The notes under the pieces: model-generated | Seen by the model: only the letters and a program-made list of their open reading frames with translations | What the model was told of the DNA's origin: nothing | Databases searched by the model: none | Assembly (NCBI GenBank): GCA_009698815.1 | Contig: WLPJ01000002.1 | Location: 1 to 64,000, forward strand | Length of the DNA stretch: 64,000 nt | Origin: Actinomycetota bacterium | GTDB taxonomy: Bacteria > Actinomycetota > Actinomycetes > Nanopelagicales > Nanopelagicaceae | Direction: 5' to 3' | Position numbers and translations under genes: made by a program | Shown: piece after piece, positions 1-9,410 of the stretch | Layout: each line of letters opens with the position of its first letter | Numbering within the stretch: the stretch's first letter is position 1

Positions 1-1
1 A

Positions 2-478
2 TCTGAATACCTATTACAGATGCGTGAAAAGCAGAAGTGCGCACGTATCTACGGTGTTCTCGAAAAGCAGTTCCGTGGTTACTACGAAGAGGCAAACCGC
101 AAGCAGGGCAAGACTGGTGAAAACCTTCTTGTACTTCTTGAGACACGTCTCGACAACGTTGTATTCCGTGCTGGCTTTGCAAAGAGCCGTGACATGTCGC
201 GCCAGTTGGTTCGTCACAGTCACTTCCTCGTAAATGGCAAGAAGGTAAACATTCCTTCATATCGCGTGTCACCGATGGACATCATTGATGTTCTTCCAAA
301 GTCACTCGATCTCACACCATTTATCGTGGCCAGCGCTGAACTTGGAGAAAAAGCAGTTCCTGCATGGATGGAAGTTGTTGGTTCGCAGATGCGCATCATC
401 ATCCACGGAGTTCCTGCTCGTGCAGTAATCGATACCCAAGTTCAAGAACAGCTCATCGTCGAGCTCTACAGCAAGTAA
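2..478 (+). CDS. rpsD: 30S ribosomal protein S4 (5' end cut off by window edge)
   Basis: S4 is a primary 16S rRNA-binding protein that nucleates 30S assembly. The frame is open from base 2 and reads SEYLLQMREKQKCARIYGVL, the conserved S4 core. The S4 RNA-binding domain follows (LETRLDNVVFRAGFAKSRD, then RQLVRHSHFLVNGKKVNIPS). About 45-50 N-terminal residues lie left of the window, so the first internal ATG at base 20 is not the true start. It ends 62 bp before rpoA and fits the usual actinobacterial order rpsD-rpoA-rplQ-truA. Identity is certain; only the start is missing. Confidence 0.97.
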   Translation, partial: SEYLLQMREKQKCARIYGVLEKQFRGYYEEANRKQGKTGENLLVLLETRLDNVVFRAGFAKSRDMSRQLVRHSHFLVNGKKVNIPSYRVSPMDIIDVLPKSLDLTPFIVASAELGEKAVPAWMEVVGSQMRIIIHGVPARAVIDTQVQEQLIVELYSK

Positions 479-540
479 TTTTTTAATCCATTTAGAGGAA
501 ATCAAATAGTGGGTTTCCGCGAAAAGAAAGAGGTTCAGCA

Positions 541-1551
541 GTGCTAATTGCACAACGTCCAACCCTCAGTGAAGAAGTAATCTCCGAAAACCGTTCCCGG
601 TTCATCATTGAACCTTTGGAACCAGGTTTCGGTTACACACTCGGCAACTCAATGCGCCGTACTCTGCTTTCATCTATTCCAGGTGCAGCAGTAACCAGCA
701 TTCGCGTTGCAGGAGCACTCCACGAGTTCACAACTCTTGAAGGCGTTAAGGAAGATCTCACCGATATCGTTTTGAACATCAAAAACTTGGTGCTCTCATC
801 CGATAACGATGAGCCAAGCGTCATCTACATCCGCAAGTCAGGTGCCGGCGCCGTAACAGGTGCTGATATCGCTGTTCCAAGTGGCGTCGAAGTTCACAAC
901 CCTGAGCTTCACCTCGCAACACTTAACGGTAAGGCAAACCTTGAAATCGAACTCACTGTAGAACGCGGTCGTGGTTATGTAACTGCTGTACAGAACAAGC
1001 AAGCGGGCGCAGAAATTGGTCGCATTCCTGTTGACTCAATCTATTCACCAGTTTTGAAGGTTACCTACAAGGTAGAAGCAACTCGCGTTGAACAGCGCAC
1101 TGACTTCGATCGTCTTGTTGTTGATGTTGAAACAAAGCCATCAATGAAGCCACGCGATGCAGTTGCATCAGCTGGTAAGACACTTGTTGAACTCTTCGGT
1201 CTAGCACGCGAACTAAACGTTGATGCAGAAGGTATTGAGATGGGGCCATCTGTTATGGATGCTGCCCTAGCTGCTGATCTTGCTCTTCCAATCGAAGATC
1301 TTGATCTCACAGTTCGTTCATACAACTGCCTCAAGCGCGAAGGCATTCATACAGTTGGTGAGTTAGTTAATCGTTCAGAGGCTGACTTGCTCGACATCCG
1401 TAACTTTGGTTCAAAGTCCATCGATGAGATCAAGGCAAAACTTGTCTCAATGGGAATGTCTCTAAAGGACAGCCCAGCAGGATTTGATCCAACAAAGCAC
1501 CAGAACTTCAACGCATCAGACGATGATTTCGCTGAAGCAGATCAGGCCTAG
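541..1551 (+). CDS. rpoA: DNA-directed RNA polymerase subunit alpha
   Basis: This is the alpha subunit of core RNA polymerase, 336 aa. The N-terminal dimerisation domain (about residues 1-230) contains [20 protein letters not shown], and the C-terminal HhH domain (about 255-320) contains [16 protein letters not shown] and [15 protein letters not shown], the surface for UP elements and activators. A GTG start is chosen because [12 protein letters not shown] is the conserved N-terminus and AAGAGG lies about 7 nt upstream. A 12-codon GTG frame at 509-547 overlaps the start. The gene sits 11 bp upstream of rplQ and is presumably cotranscribed with rpsD. Confidence 0.98.
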   Translation: MLIAQRPTLSEEVISENRSRFIIEPLEPGFGYTLGNSMRRTLLSSIPGAAVTSIRVAGALHEFTTLEGVKEDLTDIVLNIKNLVLSSDNDEPSVIYIRKSGAGAVTGADIAVPSGVEVHNPELHLATLNGKANLEIELTVERGRGYVTAVQNKQAGAEIGRIPVDSIYSPVLKVTYKVEATRVEQRTDFDRLVVDVETKPSMKPRDAVASAGKTLVELFGLARELNVDAEGIEMGPSVMDAALAADLALPIEDLDLTVRSYNCLKREGIHTVGELVNRSEADLLDIRNFGSKSIDEIKAKLVSMGMSLKDSPAGFDPTKHQNFNASDDDFAEADQA

Positions 1552-1562
1552 GAGATACGACA

Positions 1563-1928
1563 ATGCCAAAACCAACTAAAGGTCCTCGTTTGGGTTCAGG
1601 CCCATCACACGAGCGTCTAATCCTTCGCACACTTGCTGAGCAGTTGTTCGAGCACGGAAAGATCACAACAACAGAGGCAAAGGCTAAGCGCCTACGTCCG
1701 TTGGCTGAAAAGTTGATCACCTTCGCAAAGAAGGGTGATCTGCCAGCACGTCGTGAAGTAATGGCACGTATTGCAAATAAGAGCGTTGTTCACACACTCT
1801 TTACTGAAATCGGACCACGCTTTGCAACTCGCAACGGTGGATACACACGTATCACCAAGATCGGACCACGCAAGGGCGATAACGCGCCAATGGCAGTTAT
1901 CGAAGTTCTAACTGAGAAAGATAACTAA
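1563..1928 (+). CDS. rplQ: 50S ribosomal protein L17
   Basis: L17 is a 121-aa large-subunit protein near the peptide exit tunnel. The signature N-terminus [18 protein letters not shown] and the segment [20 protein letters not shown] are typical, and the ending EVLTEKDN is normal for short L17 forms. It follows rpoA by 11 bp with the SD-like GGAGATACGACA, so the two are translated from one message. The next gene, truA, begins 41 bp downstream with a terminator-like hairpin over its first codons. L17 is therefore probably the last gene of the ribosomal transcript. Confidence 0.98.
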   Translation: MPKPTKGPRLGSGPSHERLILRTLAEQLFEHGKITTTEAKAKRLRPLAEKLITFAKKGDLPARREVMARIANKSVVHTLFTEIGPRFATRNGGYTRITKIGPRKGDNAPMAVIEVLTEKDN

Positions 1929-1969
1929 TTTCTAGTTAACTTACTTAGTTAATAAGCAACCGAATTTAA

Positions 1970-2806
1970 ATGACTGAACCCACTCTCTATCCCGAGAGTG
2001 GGTTTTGTCGTTTACGCATCGATCTTTCTTATGACGGTACTAATTTCTCAGGCTGGGCGATACAACCAGATCGTCGCACAGTTCAGCAATGCATCGAAGA
2101 AGCTATCCGCACAGTGGCGCAAGCAAAGGCTGAAACTATCGTTGCCGGGCGCACCGATGCCGGAGTACATGCGACAGGTCAGGTAATTCACGTTGATGTT
2201 CCCGAAAGCTTAGAACTCGACGATTTGGCTTATAAGTTAAATCGAATTTTGGATGAAGATATCCGCATCAATCAGACACAGGTCGCCCCCACTGCCTTTC
2301 ACGCTCGCTTTTCAGCGCTACGCCGCTATTACGAATACCGCATCCTTGATGAAAATAGAGTGATTCCACCGCTGGCACGATTTAACACTGCCCCTTGGTA
2401 TCGCGGACTCGAGGTGGATCAAATGAATGATGCCAGCGCTTTGTTACTTGGCACCCACGACTTTGCCGCTTTCTGTAAATTCCGCGAAGGTGCAACGACT
2501 ATCCGCACACTTGAAACCTACAAATGGCGCCGTGACCGCGATGGGTATTTAGTCGGAGATGTGGTTGCCGACGCTTTCTGTTATTCAATGGTTCGAAATC
2601 TTGTCGGCGCGATTGTCTGCGTTGCAGATGGCCGAAAAGAATCAGATTGGATCTCAACTCTTCTTGAGAATAAAGAACGCGTCAGTGACTCATTGGTCTT
2701 TCCGGCGCGCGGTTTATCGCTCTATAAAGTGGATTATCCAGATGACGCAGAGCTGCTGGAACGTGCCGCTAAAACTGTTGCTCGTCGCGAAGAAGAGTCC
2801 AACTAA
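1970..2806 (+). CDS. truA: tRNA pseudouridine(38-40) synthase TruA
   Basis: TruA isomerises uridines 38-40 of the tRNA anticodon arm to pseudouridine; the product is 278 aa. The catalytic motif GRTDAGVHATGQV gives Asp63 as nucleophile; YDGTNFSGWAIQP (residues 21-33) and RYYEYRI are also typical. ATG 1970 is the only usable in-frame start before the conserved region and has no SD sequence. A terminator-like hairpin (1977-2004) covers codons 3-12, so reading into this gene may be reduced, or an unrecognised promoter lies just upstream. The stop overlaps the next start (TAATG), coupling it to the ABC-F gene. Confidence 0.95.
   Translation: MTEPTLYPESGFCRLRIDLSYDGTNFSGWAIQPDRRTVQQCIEEAIRTVAQAKAETIVAGRTDAGVHATGQVIHVDVPESLELDDLAYKLNRILDEDIRINQTQVAPTAFHARFSALRRYYEYRILDENRVIPPLARFNTAPWYRGLEVDQMNDASALLLGTHDFAAFCKFREGATTIRTLETYKWRRDRDGYLVGDVVADAFCYSMVRNLVGAIVCVADGRKESDWISTLLENKERVSDSLVFPARGLSLYKVDYPDDAELLERAAKTVARREEESN
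1977..2006 (+). terminator. Terminator-like hairpin over the truA start
   Basis: Perfect 11-bp stem (AACCCACTCTC at 1977-1987, GAGAGTGGGTT at 1994-2004) with loop TATCCC, ending in TTTT. It is well placed to end the rplQ transcript, but it lies inside truA codons 3-12. The T-run is short, so termination may be partial. Confidence 0.6.
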
Positions 2807-4407
2807 TGGGCCATATTGATGTCAGCGCAGTTGAATACTCGCTATCTGATGGCCGCGTGCTTCTAAACGATGTTTCCTTCCGTGTTGGTGAAGGCGCCAA
2901 AGTTGCTCTGATCGGGCCAAATGGTTCAGGCAAGACAACGCTGATCCGCATGATTTGTGGAGATCTAAAACCGGATGAAGGGGCAATAGCAATTACAGGT
3001 GGTCTTGGCGTGATGCGCCAATTCATTGGTTCTGTTCGCGATGAATCAACTGTGCGCGATCTCTTGCTTTCGATTGCACCAAAACGTATCCGTGATGCCG
3101 CCGAAAAAATAATTAATACCGAAAAGGTAATGAACGAAAGTGGATCTGAAAAAGATCAGATGGCCTATGCCCAATCAGTAATTGATTGGGGCGATGCCGG
3201 GGGATACGACTTCGAATTAATCTGGGATGTCTGTTGCACAGAGATGTTGCATAAGACTTTTGAACAAGTTGCGGCACGTAAAGTAAATACTTTATCTGGG
3301 GGAGAACAGAAGAAACTCGTTCTTCGCGCCCTACTAGAAGGTCCTGAAGAAGTTTTACTTCTTGATGAGCCAGATAACTATTTGGATGTGCCCTCCAAGC
3401 GTTGGCTGGAAGAAGTAATTGGGGCCACCAAGAAGACAGTTCTCTTTGTCAGCCACGATCGCGAACTCTTAGAAAATACGGCAAATCGCATCGTTACTTT
3501 AGAACAAGGAATAAACGGAAATACCACTTGGGTACACGGCGGAAAGTTCTCGACTTGGCATGATGCCCGCAAGGCACGCAATGAACGCTTTGCTGAAATG
3601 TTATTGCGTTGGGAACAAGAGCATCAACGGTTAATTGATCTAGTAAAAACTTTGCAAGTGCAGGCCGCTATTTCTCCAGATATGGCAAGTAAATATCGCG
3701 CGATGCAGACTCGGCTACGTAAGTTTGAAGAAGTTGGTCCGCCTGAAGCGCCACCGATTGAACAAGATGTAAAAGTTGGTCTGCGCGGTGGGCGCACTGG
3801 CTTGCGCGCACTCACCTTCGAGAATTTATCGTTGGCCAATTTAACTGAGCCATTTAACTTTGAAGTTTTCTTCGGTGATCGCGTTGCAGTTCTTGGAAAG
3901 AATGGAACCGGCAAGTCGCACTTCTTGCGAATGATTTCGGGGGATGAAACTGTCAAATACTCGGGCACCTTCAAAGTTGGGGCGCGTGTAGAAATTGGAT
4001 ACTTTGCTCAGACCCACGCCCACCCTGAATTTGAAACGAAGACTCTGCTGGAAATTCTTTGGGAGATGTATTCGCTACAACTCGGCCCAGCTAAGGGCGT
4101 GCTGCGTAAGTATGAAATTGATAAATGCGCAGAACAGAAATTCTCTTCACTTTCAGGCGGACAACAAGCGCGCTTTCAAGTTTTATTGCTAGAACTATCC
4201 GGTTCAACACTTTTGTTACTTGATGAGCCAACAGATAATTTAGATTTAGCGAGCGCCGAAAGCTTAGAGAAAGCACTCGATCGCTATGAAGGCACTGTTT
4301 TATCGGTAACCCACGATCGCTGGTTTACTCGCGGATTCACTCGATTCTTGATTTTTGGTGCAAATGGCCAGGTTTATGAAAGCCCAGAACCAGTCTTTGA
4401 CCATTGA
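2806..4407 (+). CDS. ABC-F family ATPase
   Basis: This 533-aa soluble protein has two ABC ATPase domains and no membrane segments. Domain 1 shows Walker A GPNGSGKTT (residues 38-46), signature LSGGEQKK and Walker B LLLDEPDNYLD. Domain 2 shows GKNGTGKSH, LSGGQQARF and LLLLDEPTDNLD. The charged inter-domain linker (about residues 255-320) fits ABC-F translation factors such as EttA/Uup, which act on the ribosomal E site; some members give ribosome-protection antibiotic resistance. The second Walker A has His where Thr/Ser is usual. It overlaps truA by one base, and the translational context suggests a ribosome-related role. The exact subfamily cannot be set by eye. Confidence 0.9.
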   Translation: MGHIDVSAVEYSLSDGRVLLNDVSFRVGEGAKVALIGPNGSGKTTLIRMICGDLKPDEGAIAITGGLGVMRQFIGSVRDESTVRDLLLSIAPKRIRDAAEKIINTEKVMNESGSEKDQMAYAQSVIDWGDAGGYDFELIWDVCCTEMLHKTFEQVAARKVNTLSGGEQKKLVLRALLEGPEEVLLLDEPDNYLDVPSKRWLEEVIGATKKTVLFVSHDRELLENTANRIVTLEQGINGNTTWVHGGKFSTWHDARKARNERFAEMLLRWEQEHQRLIDLVKTLQVQAAISPDMASKYRAMQTRLRKFEEVGPPEAPPIEQDVKVGLRGGRTGLRALTFENLSLANLTEPFNFEVFFGDRVAVLGKNGTGKSHFLRMISGDETVKYSGTFKVGARVEIGYFAQTHAHPEFETKTLLEILWEMYSLQLGPAKGVLRKYEIDKCAEQKFSSLSGGQQARFQVLLLELSGSTLLLLDEPTDNLDLASAESLEKALDRYEGTVLSVTHDRWFTRGFTRFLIFGANGQVYESPEPVFDH

Positions 4408-4438
4408 GGCGATGGCGCCCGCGTGGAAATAGGCCATT

Positions 4439-4467
4439 TTGACCCGTTAGCGCATGAAAGGTAAAGT
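4439..4467 (+). promoter_or_regulatory. Promoter of rplM-rpsI with about 70-nt leader
   Basis: TTGACC (4439-4444), 17-bp spacer, TAAAGT (4462-4467): a good housekeeping-sigma promoter. Predicted start near 4474 leaves a leader of about 70 nt before rplM. The spacer itself can pair (ATGAA 4454-4458 with TTCAT), and AGTT/AACT can pair in the leader. Whether L13 feeds back on this leader is unknown. Confidence 0.65.
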
Positions 4468-4546
4468 TCATCCCCTGCGCCTAAGGTGCCGAAAGCAAGT
4501 CCCTCAAGTTCTAACCAACTAGATCTAACGAAGAAGGTAATAAAGC

Positions 4547-4999
4547 ATGCGTACATATAGTCCTAAGGCCGGAGATGCCGTCCGTAATTGGCACGTCATC
4601 GATGCACAAGATGTAGTTCTTGGCCGCCTTGCAACACATGCTGCAGTTCTTCTTCGCGGTAAGCACAAGGCAACTTTTGCTCCACACATGGACATGGGTG
4701 ATTTCGTCGTAATCATCAACGCCGAAAAGATTTCTCTCTCCGGAAACAAAGCACTTTCAAAGTTTGAACACCGCCACTCTGGTTTCCCAGGTGGTCTTCG
4801 CTCAACTGTTTACGGTGAGCTAATTGAAAAGCACCCAACACGCGCTGTTGAAAAGGCGATCAAGGGAATGCTTCCAAAGAATCGTTTGGGACAGCAAGTT
4901 GCCTCAAAGCTAAAGGTTTACGCAGGTCCAGAGCATCCTCACGGCGCTCAATCACCAACACCATATGTATTCACCCAAGTTTCACAGATCGCAAAGTAA
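4547..4999 (+). CDS. rplM: 50S ribosomal protein L13
   Basis: L13 is an early-assembly 50S protein, here 150 aa. Diagnostic segments are [40 protein letters not shown] and the C-terminal [15 protein letters not shown] 4547 is preceded by GAAGAAGG at an acceptable distance. It has its own promoter (TTGACC-17-TAAAGT) and pairs with rpsI 14 bp downstream, the usual L13-S9 operon. The order rplM-rpsI-glmM-glmS matches other actinobacteria, including Mycobacterium. Confidence 0.98.
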   Translation: MRTYSPKAGDAVRNWHVIDAQDVVLGRLATHAAVLLRGKHKATFAPHMDMGDFVVIINAEKISLSGNKALSKFEHRHSGFPGGLRSTVYGELIEKHPTRAVEKAIKGMLPKNRLGQQVASKLKVYAGPEHPHGAQSPTPYVFTQVSQIAK

Positions 5000-5013
5000 G
5001 GGACCTATAACAA

Positions 5014-5508
5014 ATGTCAGATACAACTTATAACGAAGTTACAGAATTAGATGAGAACGAAGCTCCTACTTCTTACTCTTCATCTTCACCAGCACCTGCA
5101 ACTAACCGCCCAGCAATCAAGGCACCTGGCGCAGGCACCGGTCGTCGTAAAGAAGCAGTTGCTCGCGTTCGCCTAGTACCTGGTACAGGTCGTTGGGTTG
5201 TTAACGGTAAGACACTTGAGAATTACTTCCCAAATAAAGTTCACCAACAATTAGTTTCAGAACCCTTCCGCACAGTTGCTGCTGAAAACCAATACGATGT
5301 TTTCGCACGTATCAACGGTGGCGGAGTATCTGGTCAAGCAGGCGCACTTCGTCTAGGTGTGGCACGTTCTCTTAACGAGATTGATGTTGAAGCACACCGT
5401 CCAGCGCTTAAGAAGGCTGGTTTCCTAAAGCGTGATGCACGTGTTATCGAGCGCAAGAAGTACGGCCTAAAGAAGGCCCGCAAGCGTTCGCAATACAGCA
5501 AGCGTTAA
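5014..5508 (+). CDS. rpsI: 30S ribosomal protein S9
   Basis: S9 has a C-terminal tail that reaches the P-site tRNA. It is 164 aa, longer than the roughly 130 aa of E. coli S9, because of an acidic/Ser-Pro-Ala-rich N-terminal extension (about residues 1-40). Such extensions are usual in actinobacterial S9. The conserved core starts at [19 protein letters not shown], and the tail ends [12 protein letters not shown], with the terminal KR that contacts tRNA. It is cotranscribed with rplM and followed 19 bp later by glmM. Confidence 0.98.
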   Translation: MSDTTYNEVTELDENEAPTSYSSSSPAPATNRPAIKAPGAGTGRRKEAVARVRLVPGTGRWVVNGKTLENYFPNKVHQQLVSEPFRTVAAENQYDVFARINGGGVSGQAGALRLGVARSLNEIDVEAHRPALKKAGFLKRDARVIERKKYGLKKARKRSQYSKR

Positions 5509-5527
5509 TTTCGAAGGCCGCCCCAAC

Positions 5528-6868
5528 GTGGCACTTTTTGGAACAGATGGAATACGTGGCTTAGCCAATCGTGATTTAACTGCTGAATTAGCACTTGATG
5601 TTGCCGTTGCTGCCGCACATATTCTTGTTGAAACCAATCCTGATAAATCACACCGTCCCAAGGCTGTTGTCGGCCAAGATTCACGCGCTTCCGGAGAATT
5701 TCTAGAAGCTGCCGTTGTTGCTGGTTTAACTAGTGCGGGCGTTGATGTTTATCGCGTTGGCGTTCTGCCAACTCCAGCAATTGCACATCTTGTTGCCGAA
5801 TCTGGCGCTGATCTTGGCGTAATGATTTCAGCATCACACAACCCAGCTCCAGATAATGGAATTAAATTATTCTCACGCGGTGGCGGAAAGTTAGATGATG
5901 CAATCGAAGCGGCAATCGAAGCGCGTATCGGTGAACCATGGGAGCGCCCTACTGGCGGCGATGTGGGACGAGCCATCAATGATGACACCGCCGCAGAACG
6001 ATATTTAAAGCATCTACTTTCATCGGTTACGACACCACTTAAAGGTTTAAAGATTGTTGTTGATTGTGCAAACGGAGCATCTTCAGTTGTCGCACCAGAG
6101 GCCTACCGCCGGGCTGGCGCCGAAGTTATTGCGATCTTTGATGCGCCAAATGGTTGGAATATTAATGACGACTGCGGCTCAACTCATTTACACCAGGTGC
6201 GCACAGCAGTTCTTCGTGAGGGTGCTGATTTCGGAATCGCACACGATGGAGACGCCGATCGCGTATTAGCCGTTGATGCCCAAGGCAATGAGGTTGATGG
6301 CGATGTAATCATGACAATTTTGGCGCGCGGGTTCAAGGCAAGCGGCGCGCTTAAATCAAACACAATCGTTGCAACCGTAATGAGCAACTTAGGATTCTTC
6401 CATGCCATGAAAGATGCTGGCATCACCGTAGAAACCACAGCAGTTGGCGATCGTTATGTATTAGAAAAGTTAATCGAAAAGGGCTTCTCATTGGGTGGGG
6501 AACAATCTGGCCATTTGATTATGCGCGAATTTGCGACAACTGGTGATGGAACTTTGACTGCGTTGGTGCTGGCACAAGAAGTTGTTAAATCAGGAAAGAC
6601 TTTGCAAGAGTTGGCATCTGCAATGGTTCGCTTTCCCCAAGTACTTATAAATGTTAAGAACGTGGCAAAAGAAAAACTTGATAGTTCACAAGCAATTAAA
6701 GCGGCGGTTAAAGCAGCCGAGGCGAAACTTGGTGATCAAGGCCGCGTTTTATTGAGAGCATCTGGGACCGAACCGCTTGTCCGCGTGATGGTTGAGGCGC
6801 AGAGTGATAACCTAGCGAACGAAATCGCAAATGACCTGGTAAAGGTCGTCGAAGCAGAGCTGAGGTAA
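5528..6868 (+). CDS. glmM: Phosphoglucosamine mutase
   Basis: GlmM converts glucosamine-6-phosphate to glucosamine-1-phosphate on the way to UDP-GlcNAc and peptidoglycan. The product is 446 aa. The phospho-acceptor serine is Ser103 in ISASHNPAPDNGIK, the Mg-binding loop is HDGDADRVLAVD, and the phosphate-binding loop near the C-terminus is RASGTEPLVRVMVE. The GTG start gives the family N-terminus MALFGTDGIRG. It lies between rpsI and glmS, so two consecutive steps of amino-sugar synthesis are adjacent and probably cotranscribed. Confidence 0.97.
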   Translation: MALFGTDGIRGLANRDLTAELALDVAVAAAHILVETNPDKSHRPKAVVGQDSRASGEFLEAAVVAGLTSAGVDVYRVGVLPTPAIAHLVAESGADLGVMISASHNPAPDNGIKLFSRGGGKLDDAIEAAIEARIGEPWERPTGGDVGRAINDDTAAERYLKHLLSSVTTPLKGLKIVVDCANGASSVVAPEAYRRAGAEVIAIFDAPNGWNINDDCGSTHLHQVRTAVLREGADFGIAHDGDADRVLAVDAQGNEVDGDVIMTILARGFKASGALKSNTIVATVMSNLGFFHAMKDAGITVETTAVGDRYVLEKLIEKGFSLGGEQSGHLIMREFATTGDGTLTALVLAQEVVKSGKTLQELASAMVRFPQVLINVKNVAKEKLDSSQAIKAAVKAAEAKLGDQGRVLLRASGTEPLVRVMVEAQSDNLANEIANDLVKVVEAELR

Positions 6869-6874
6869 ATAAAA

Positions 6875-8719
6875 GTGTGCGGAATTGTGGGTTACACCGG
6901 GCCACAGTCTGCAATTACTCCGCTCATCGAAGGTTTAAGACGTCTGGAATATCGCGGATACGATTCAGCCGGCATCGCACTTGGAACATCTGGCGCTTTA
7001 TTTATTGAAAAGCGCGCCGGCAAGTTAGCTAATTTAGAAGGTGCACTACCTGCAAATATGCCGGTGGTTCATTCAGGAATTGGCCACACACGTTGGGCAA
7101 CACATGGCGGACCAACTGATCGCAACGCACATCCGCACGTTGATAACGAAGGCAAGTTGGCCGTTATCCATAATGGAATTATTGAAAATTATGCAGAGTT
7201 AAAAGCCGAACTGCAATCACGTGGCCATTCTTTTGCATCCGATACCGATACTGAATCAGTTGCGCATTTACTTTCAGATTTACGCAAGGCGCACAACGGT
7301 GATCTAACCCAAGCCATGCGTGAAGCAGTTTCGCGTTTGCGCGGTTCATTTACGCTAGTTGCAGTCCATGCCGATGCACCTGAAACAATTGTTGGCGTTC
7401 GACGTAATTCACCACTTGTTGTGGGCTTAGGCGATGGCGAAAACTTTATGGCCTCCGATGTTGCCGCCTTTATCGATTACACCAAGCGCGCGGTTGAACT
7501 TGGCCAAGATGAAATTATTACGATGAACCCACAGGGGATCAGCATTATCGATTTAGCTGGTAAATCTGTAGCGCCGAAGGAATACACAATTACTTGGGAT
7601 TCAGCTTCTGCGCAAAAAGGTGGCTACTCACACTTCATGCTTAAAGAAATTTTCGAGCAACCTAAGGCTGTTGCCGATACTTTGATTGGTCGACTATCCG
7701 ATAACGGACAGATCGAGCTAGATGAATTACATATGTCTGAGGCCGAAATTAAAGCGCTCAAGAAGATTGTCGTTATTGCATGCGGCACCGCTTATCACGC
7801 AGGCATGATCGCTAAATATGTCATTGAAAAATGGGCGAAGATCTCGGTAGAAGTAGAAATTGCTAGCGAATATCGCTACCGCGATCCAATTATTGATTCG
7901 CAGACTTTGGTTATCGCAATATCTCAATCTGGTGAAACGATGGATACCTTGATGGCTATTCGCCACGCAAAGGCTGCCGGCGCACGAGTGCTTGCGATTT
8001 GTAACACCAACAGTTCAACAATTCCACGCGAATCCGATGCCGTTCTATATACACATGCTGGACCAGAAATTGCTGTTGCATCCACCAAGGCGCTGCTTAC
8101 TCAGATCGTTGCCGTTGATTTAATTGGCCTGCACTTGGCCCAAGTACGTGGCGAGTTAAGCGATGCTCAAGTGCGCGATCTCTATAACGAAATGCTTGAA
8201 CTTCCTGGCAAGATCGAACAAATTTTGGAAACTGTAGAACCGCTACGCGCGCTAACTCGTAGCTTTGCCAAGTCCGAGACTGTTTTGTTTATCGGTCGCA
8301 ATATCGGTTATCCAGTTGTATTAGAAGGTGCGCTGAAGCTAAAAGAGTTGGCCTATATCCACGCTGAAGGATTTGCTGGGGGCGAGCTCAAGCACGGATC
8401 AATTGCCTTAATCGATGAAGCAAAGGGCACACCAGTTATTGCAATATTGCCATCTGGCAGCGATCACTCACTTGATGAAAAAATGTTGAGCAATATCCAA
8501 GAGGTTAAAGCACGTGGTGCGCGCGTAATTGTTATTGCCCACGAAGGAGCCGATGTCGTCGGCGCCGATCACATCATTCGTATTCCAGCATGTGCACCAC
8601 TTTTTCAACCAATTTTGGCAACAGTTCCGCTGCAAGTCTTTGCATATGAAATGGCGATTGCTCGTGGCAATGATGTTGATCAGCCGCGCAATTTAGCTAA
8701 ATCAGTTACGGTCGAATAA
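6875..8719 (+). CDS. glmS: Glutamine-fructose-6-phosphate aminotransferase (isomerising)
   Basis: GlmS makes glucosamine-6-phosphate from fructose-6-phosphate and glutamine, the first committed step of amino-sugar synthesis; 614 aa. The GTG start puts the nucleophile Cys2 directly after the initiator (MCGIVGYTG). The glutaminase domain includes HTRWATHGGPTDRNAHPH. Two SIS isomerase domains follow (ACGTAYHAG and SQSGETMDT, then EGALKLKELAYIHAEGF), and the usual ending PRNLAKSVTVE is present. It begins 6 bp after glmM. I see no glmS ribozyme between them, and none is expected outside Firmicutes-like groups. Confidence 0.97.
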   Translation: MCGIVGYTGPQSAITPLIEGLRRLEYRGYDSAGIALGTSGALFIEKRAGKLANLEGALPANMPVVHSGIGHTRWATHGGPTDRNAHPHVDNEGKLAVIHNGIIENYAELKAELQSRGHSFASDTDTESVAHLLSDLRKAHNGDLTQAMREAVSRLRGSFTLVAVHADAPETIVGVRRNSPLVVGLGDGENFMASDVAAFIDYTKRAVELGQDEIITMNPQGISIIDLAGKSVAPKEYTITWDSASAQKGGYSHFMLKEIFEQPKAVADTLIGRLSDNGQIELDELHMSEAEIKALKKIVVIACGTAYHAGMIAKYVIEKWAKISVEVEIASEYRYRDPIIDSQTLVIAISQSGETMDTLMAIRHAKAAGARVLAICNTNSSTIPRESDAVLYTHAGPEIAVASTKALLTQIVAVDLIGLHLAQVRGELSDAQVRDLYNEMLELPGKIEQILETVEPLRALTRSFAKSETVLFIGRNIGYPVVLEGALKLKELAYIHAEGFAGGELKHGSIALIDEAKGTPVIAILPSGSDHSLDEKMLSNIQEVKARGARVIVIAHEGADVVGADHIIRIPACAPLFQPILATVPLQVFAYEMAIARGNDVDQPRNLAKSVTVE

Positions 8720-8721
8720 AG

Positions 8722-9390
8722 ATGATCGCAGTACTCGACACCCGCCGCGCGCAGATGGTCAGAGCTTTTCGTTGGTCAGCCGCTTTATTTACTGGCTTTC
8801 TTCTCATAACACACCAAGTTCTTATTAACGGTCCACTAATCGAAATCGATAAGTGGATCCATAACTTACAGCGCCCTGAATTTCGTGGCGTCAGCGGATT
8901 TATTATTCGTCGCTTAGATGATTTGGGGCTACGCGGTGTTACGGCAACTGCGTTATTACTTGCCGCATTTTATATTGCGCGTAGATTTAAAACTTGGCGC
9001 CCGCTAAATTTGGCGATCCTCTCGGTTATCTCACTAAATATAGTCGTTGGTTTCTTTAAATTTTGGCTTGGTCGCACTAAACCAAAAGTAGGAATTGATC
9101 TGCTGCACTTCGGTGGAATGTCCTACCCAAGTGGCCACGCATCTAACGCCCTTTTAACTTGGGGAGTCCTTGCTTATTTGATTTATCGATATGCACACGT
9201 TGATCGATATCGTGGTCGATTAGCTAGCGCAGGTGTTGCCGCAATTAGTTTGACGGTCTGCACAGTTTCGCTGATACGCGATACGCATTGGTTCTCAGAT
9301 TTATTGGGCGGTCTATTTATTGGCGCCGCCTTATTGGTCTTGATTATCGCTATTGATCGCTATTGGCCATCTAATAGCCAACTCTCTTAA
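8722..9390 (+). CDS. PAP2-family membrane phosphatase
   Basis: This 222-aa multi-pass membrane protein belongs to the PAP2/BacA-like lipid phosphatase superfamily, which dephosphorylates lipid phosphates such as undecaprenyl-PP or phosphatidic acid. Visible motifs are KFWLGRTKP (residues 113-121), PSGH (136-139) and a third motif with His189 and Asp193 (RDTHWFSD). In the third motif the usual Arg six residues before His is Ser, while an Arg sits three residues before, so it is a variant. It starts 3 bp after glmS, and the envelope-synthesis context suggests recycling of a lipid carrier. Substrate unknown. Confidence 0.8.
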   Translation: MIAVLDTRRAQMVRAFRWSAALFTGFLLITHQVLINGPLIEIDKWIHNLQRPEFRGVSGFIIRRLDDLGLRGVTATALLLAAFYIARRFKTWRPLNLAILSVISLNIVVGFFKFWLGRTKPKVGIDLLHFGGMSYPSGHASNALLTWGVLAYLIYRYAHVDRYRGRLASAGVAAISLTVCTVSLIRDTHWFSDLLGGLFIGAALLVLIIAIDRYWPSNSQLS

Positions 9391-9397
9391 CCTCAAT

Positions 9398-9403
9398 TAC
9401 ACT
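9398..9403 (+). promoter_or_regulatory. -10 element for leaderless acpS
   Basis: TACACT (TANNNT class) lies exactly 7 nt before the acpS ATG at 9411. No SD sequence is visible, so transcription probably starts at or beside the ATG. Confidence 0.5.
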
Positions 9404-9410
9404 AAAGCCC

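Noticed and set aside
6869-6874. glmS ribozyme upstream of glmS
   Set aside because: Only 6 bp separate glmM and glmS, so there is no room for the element.
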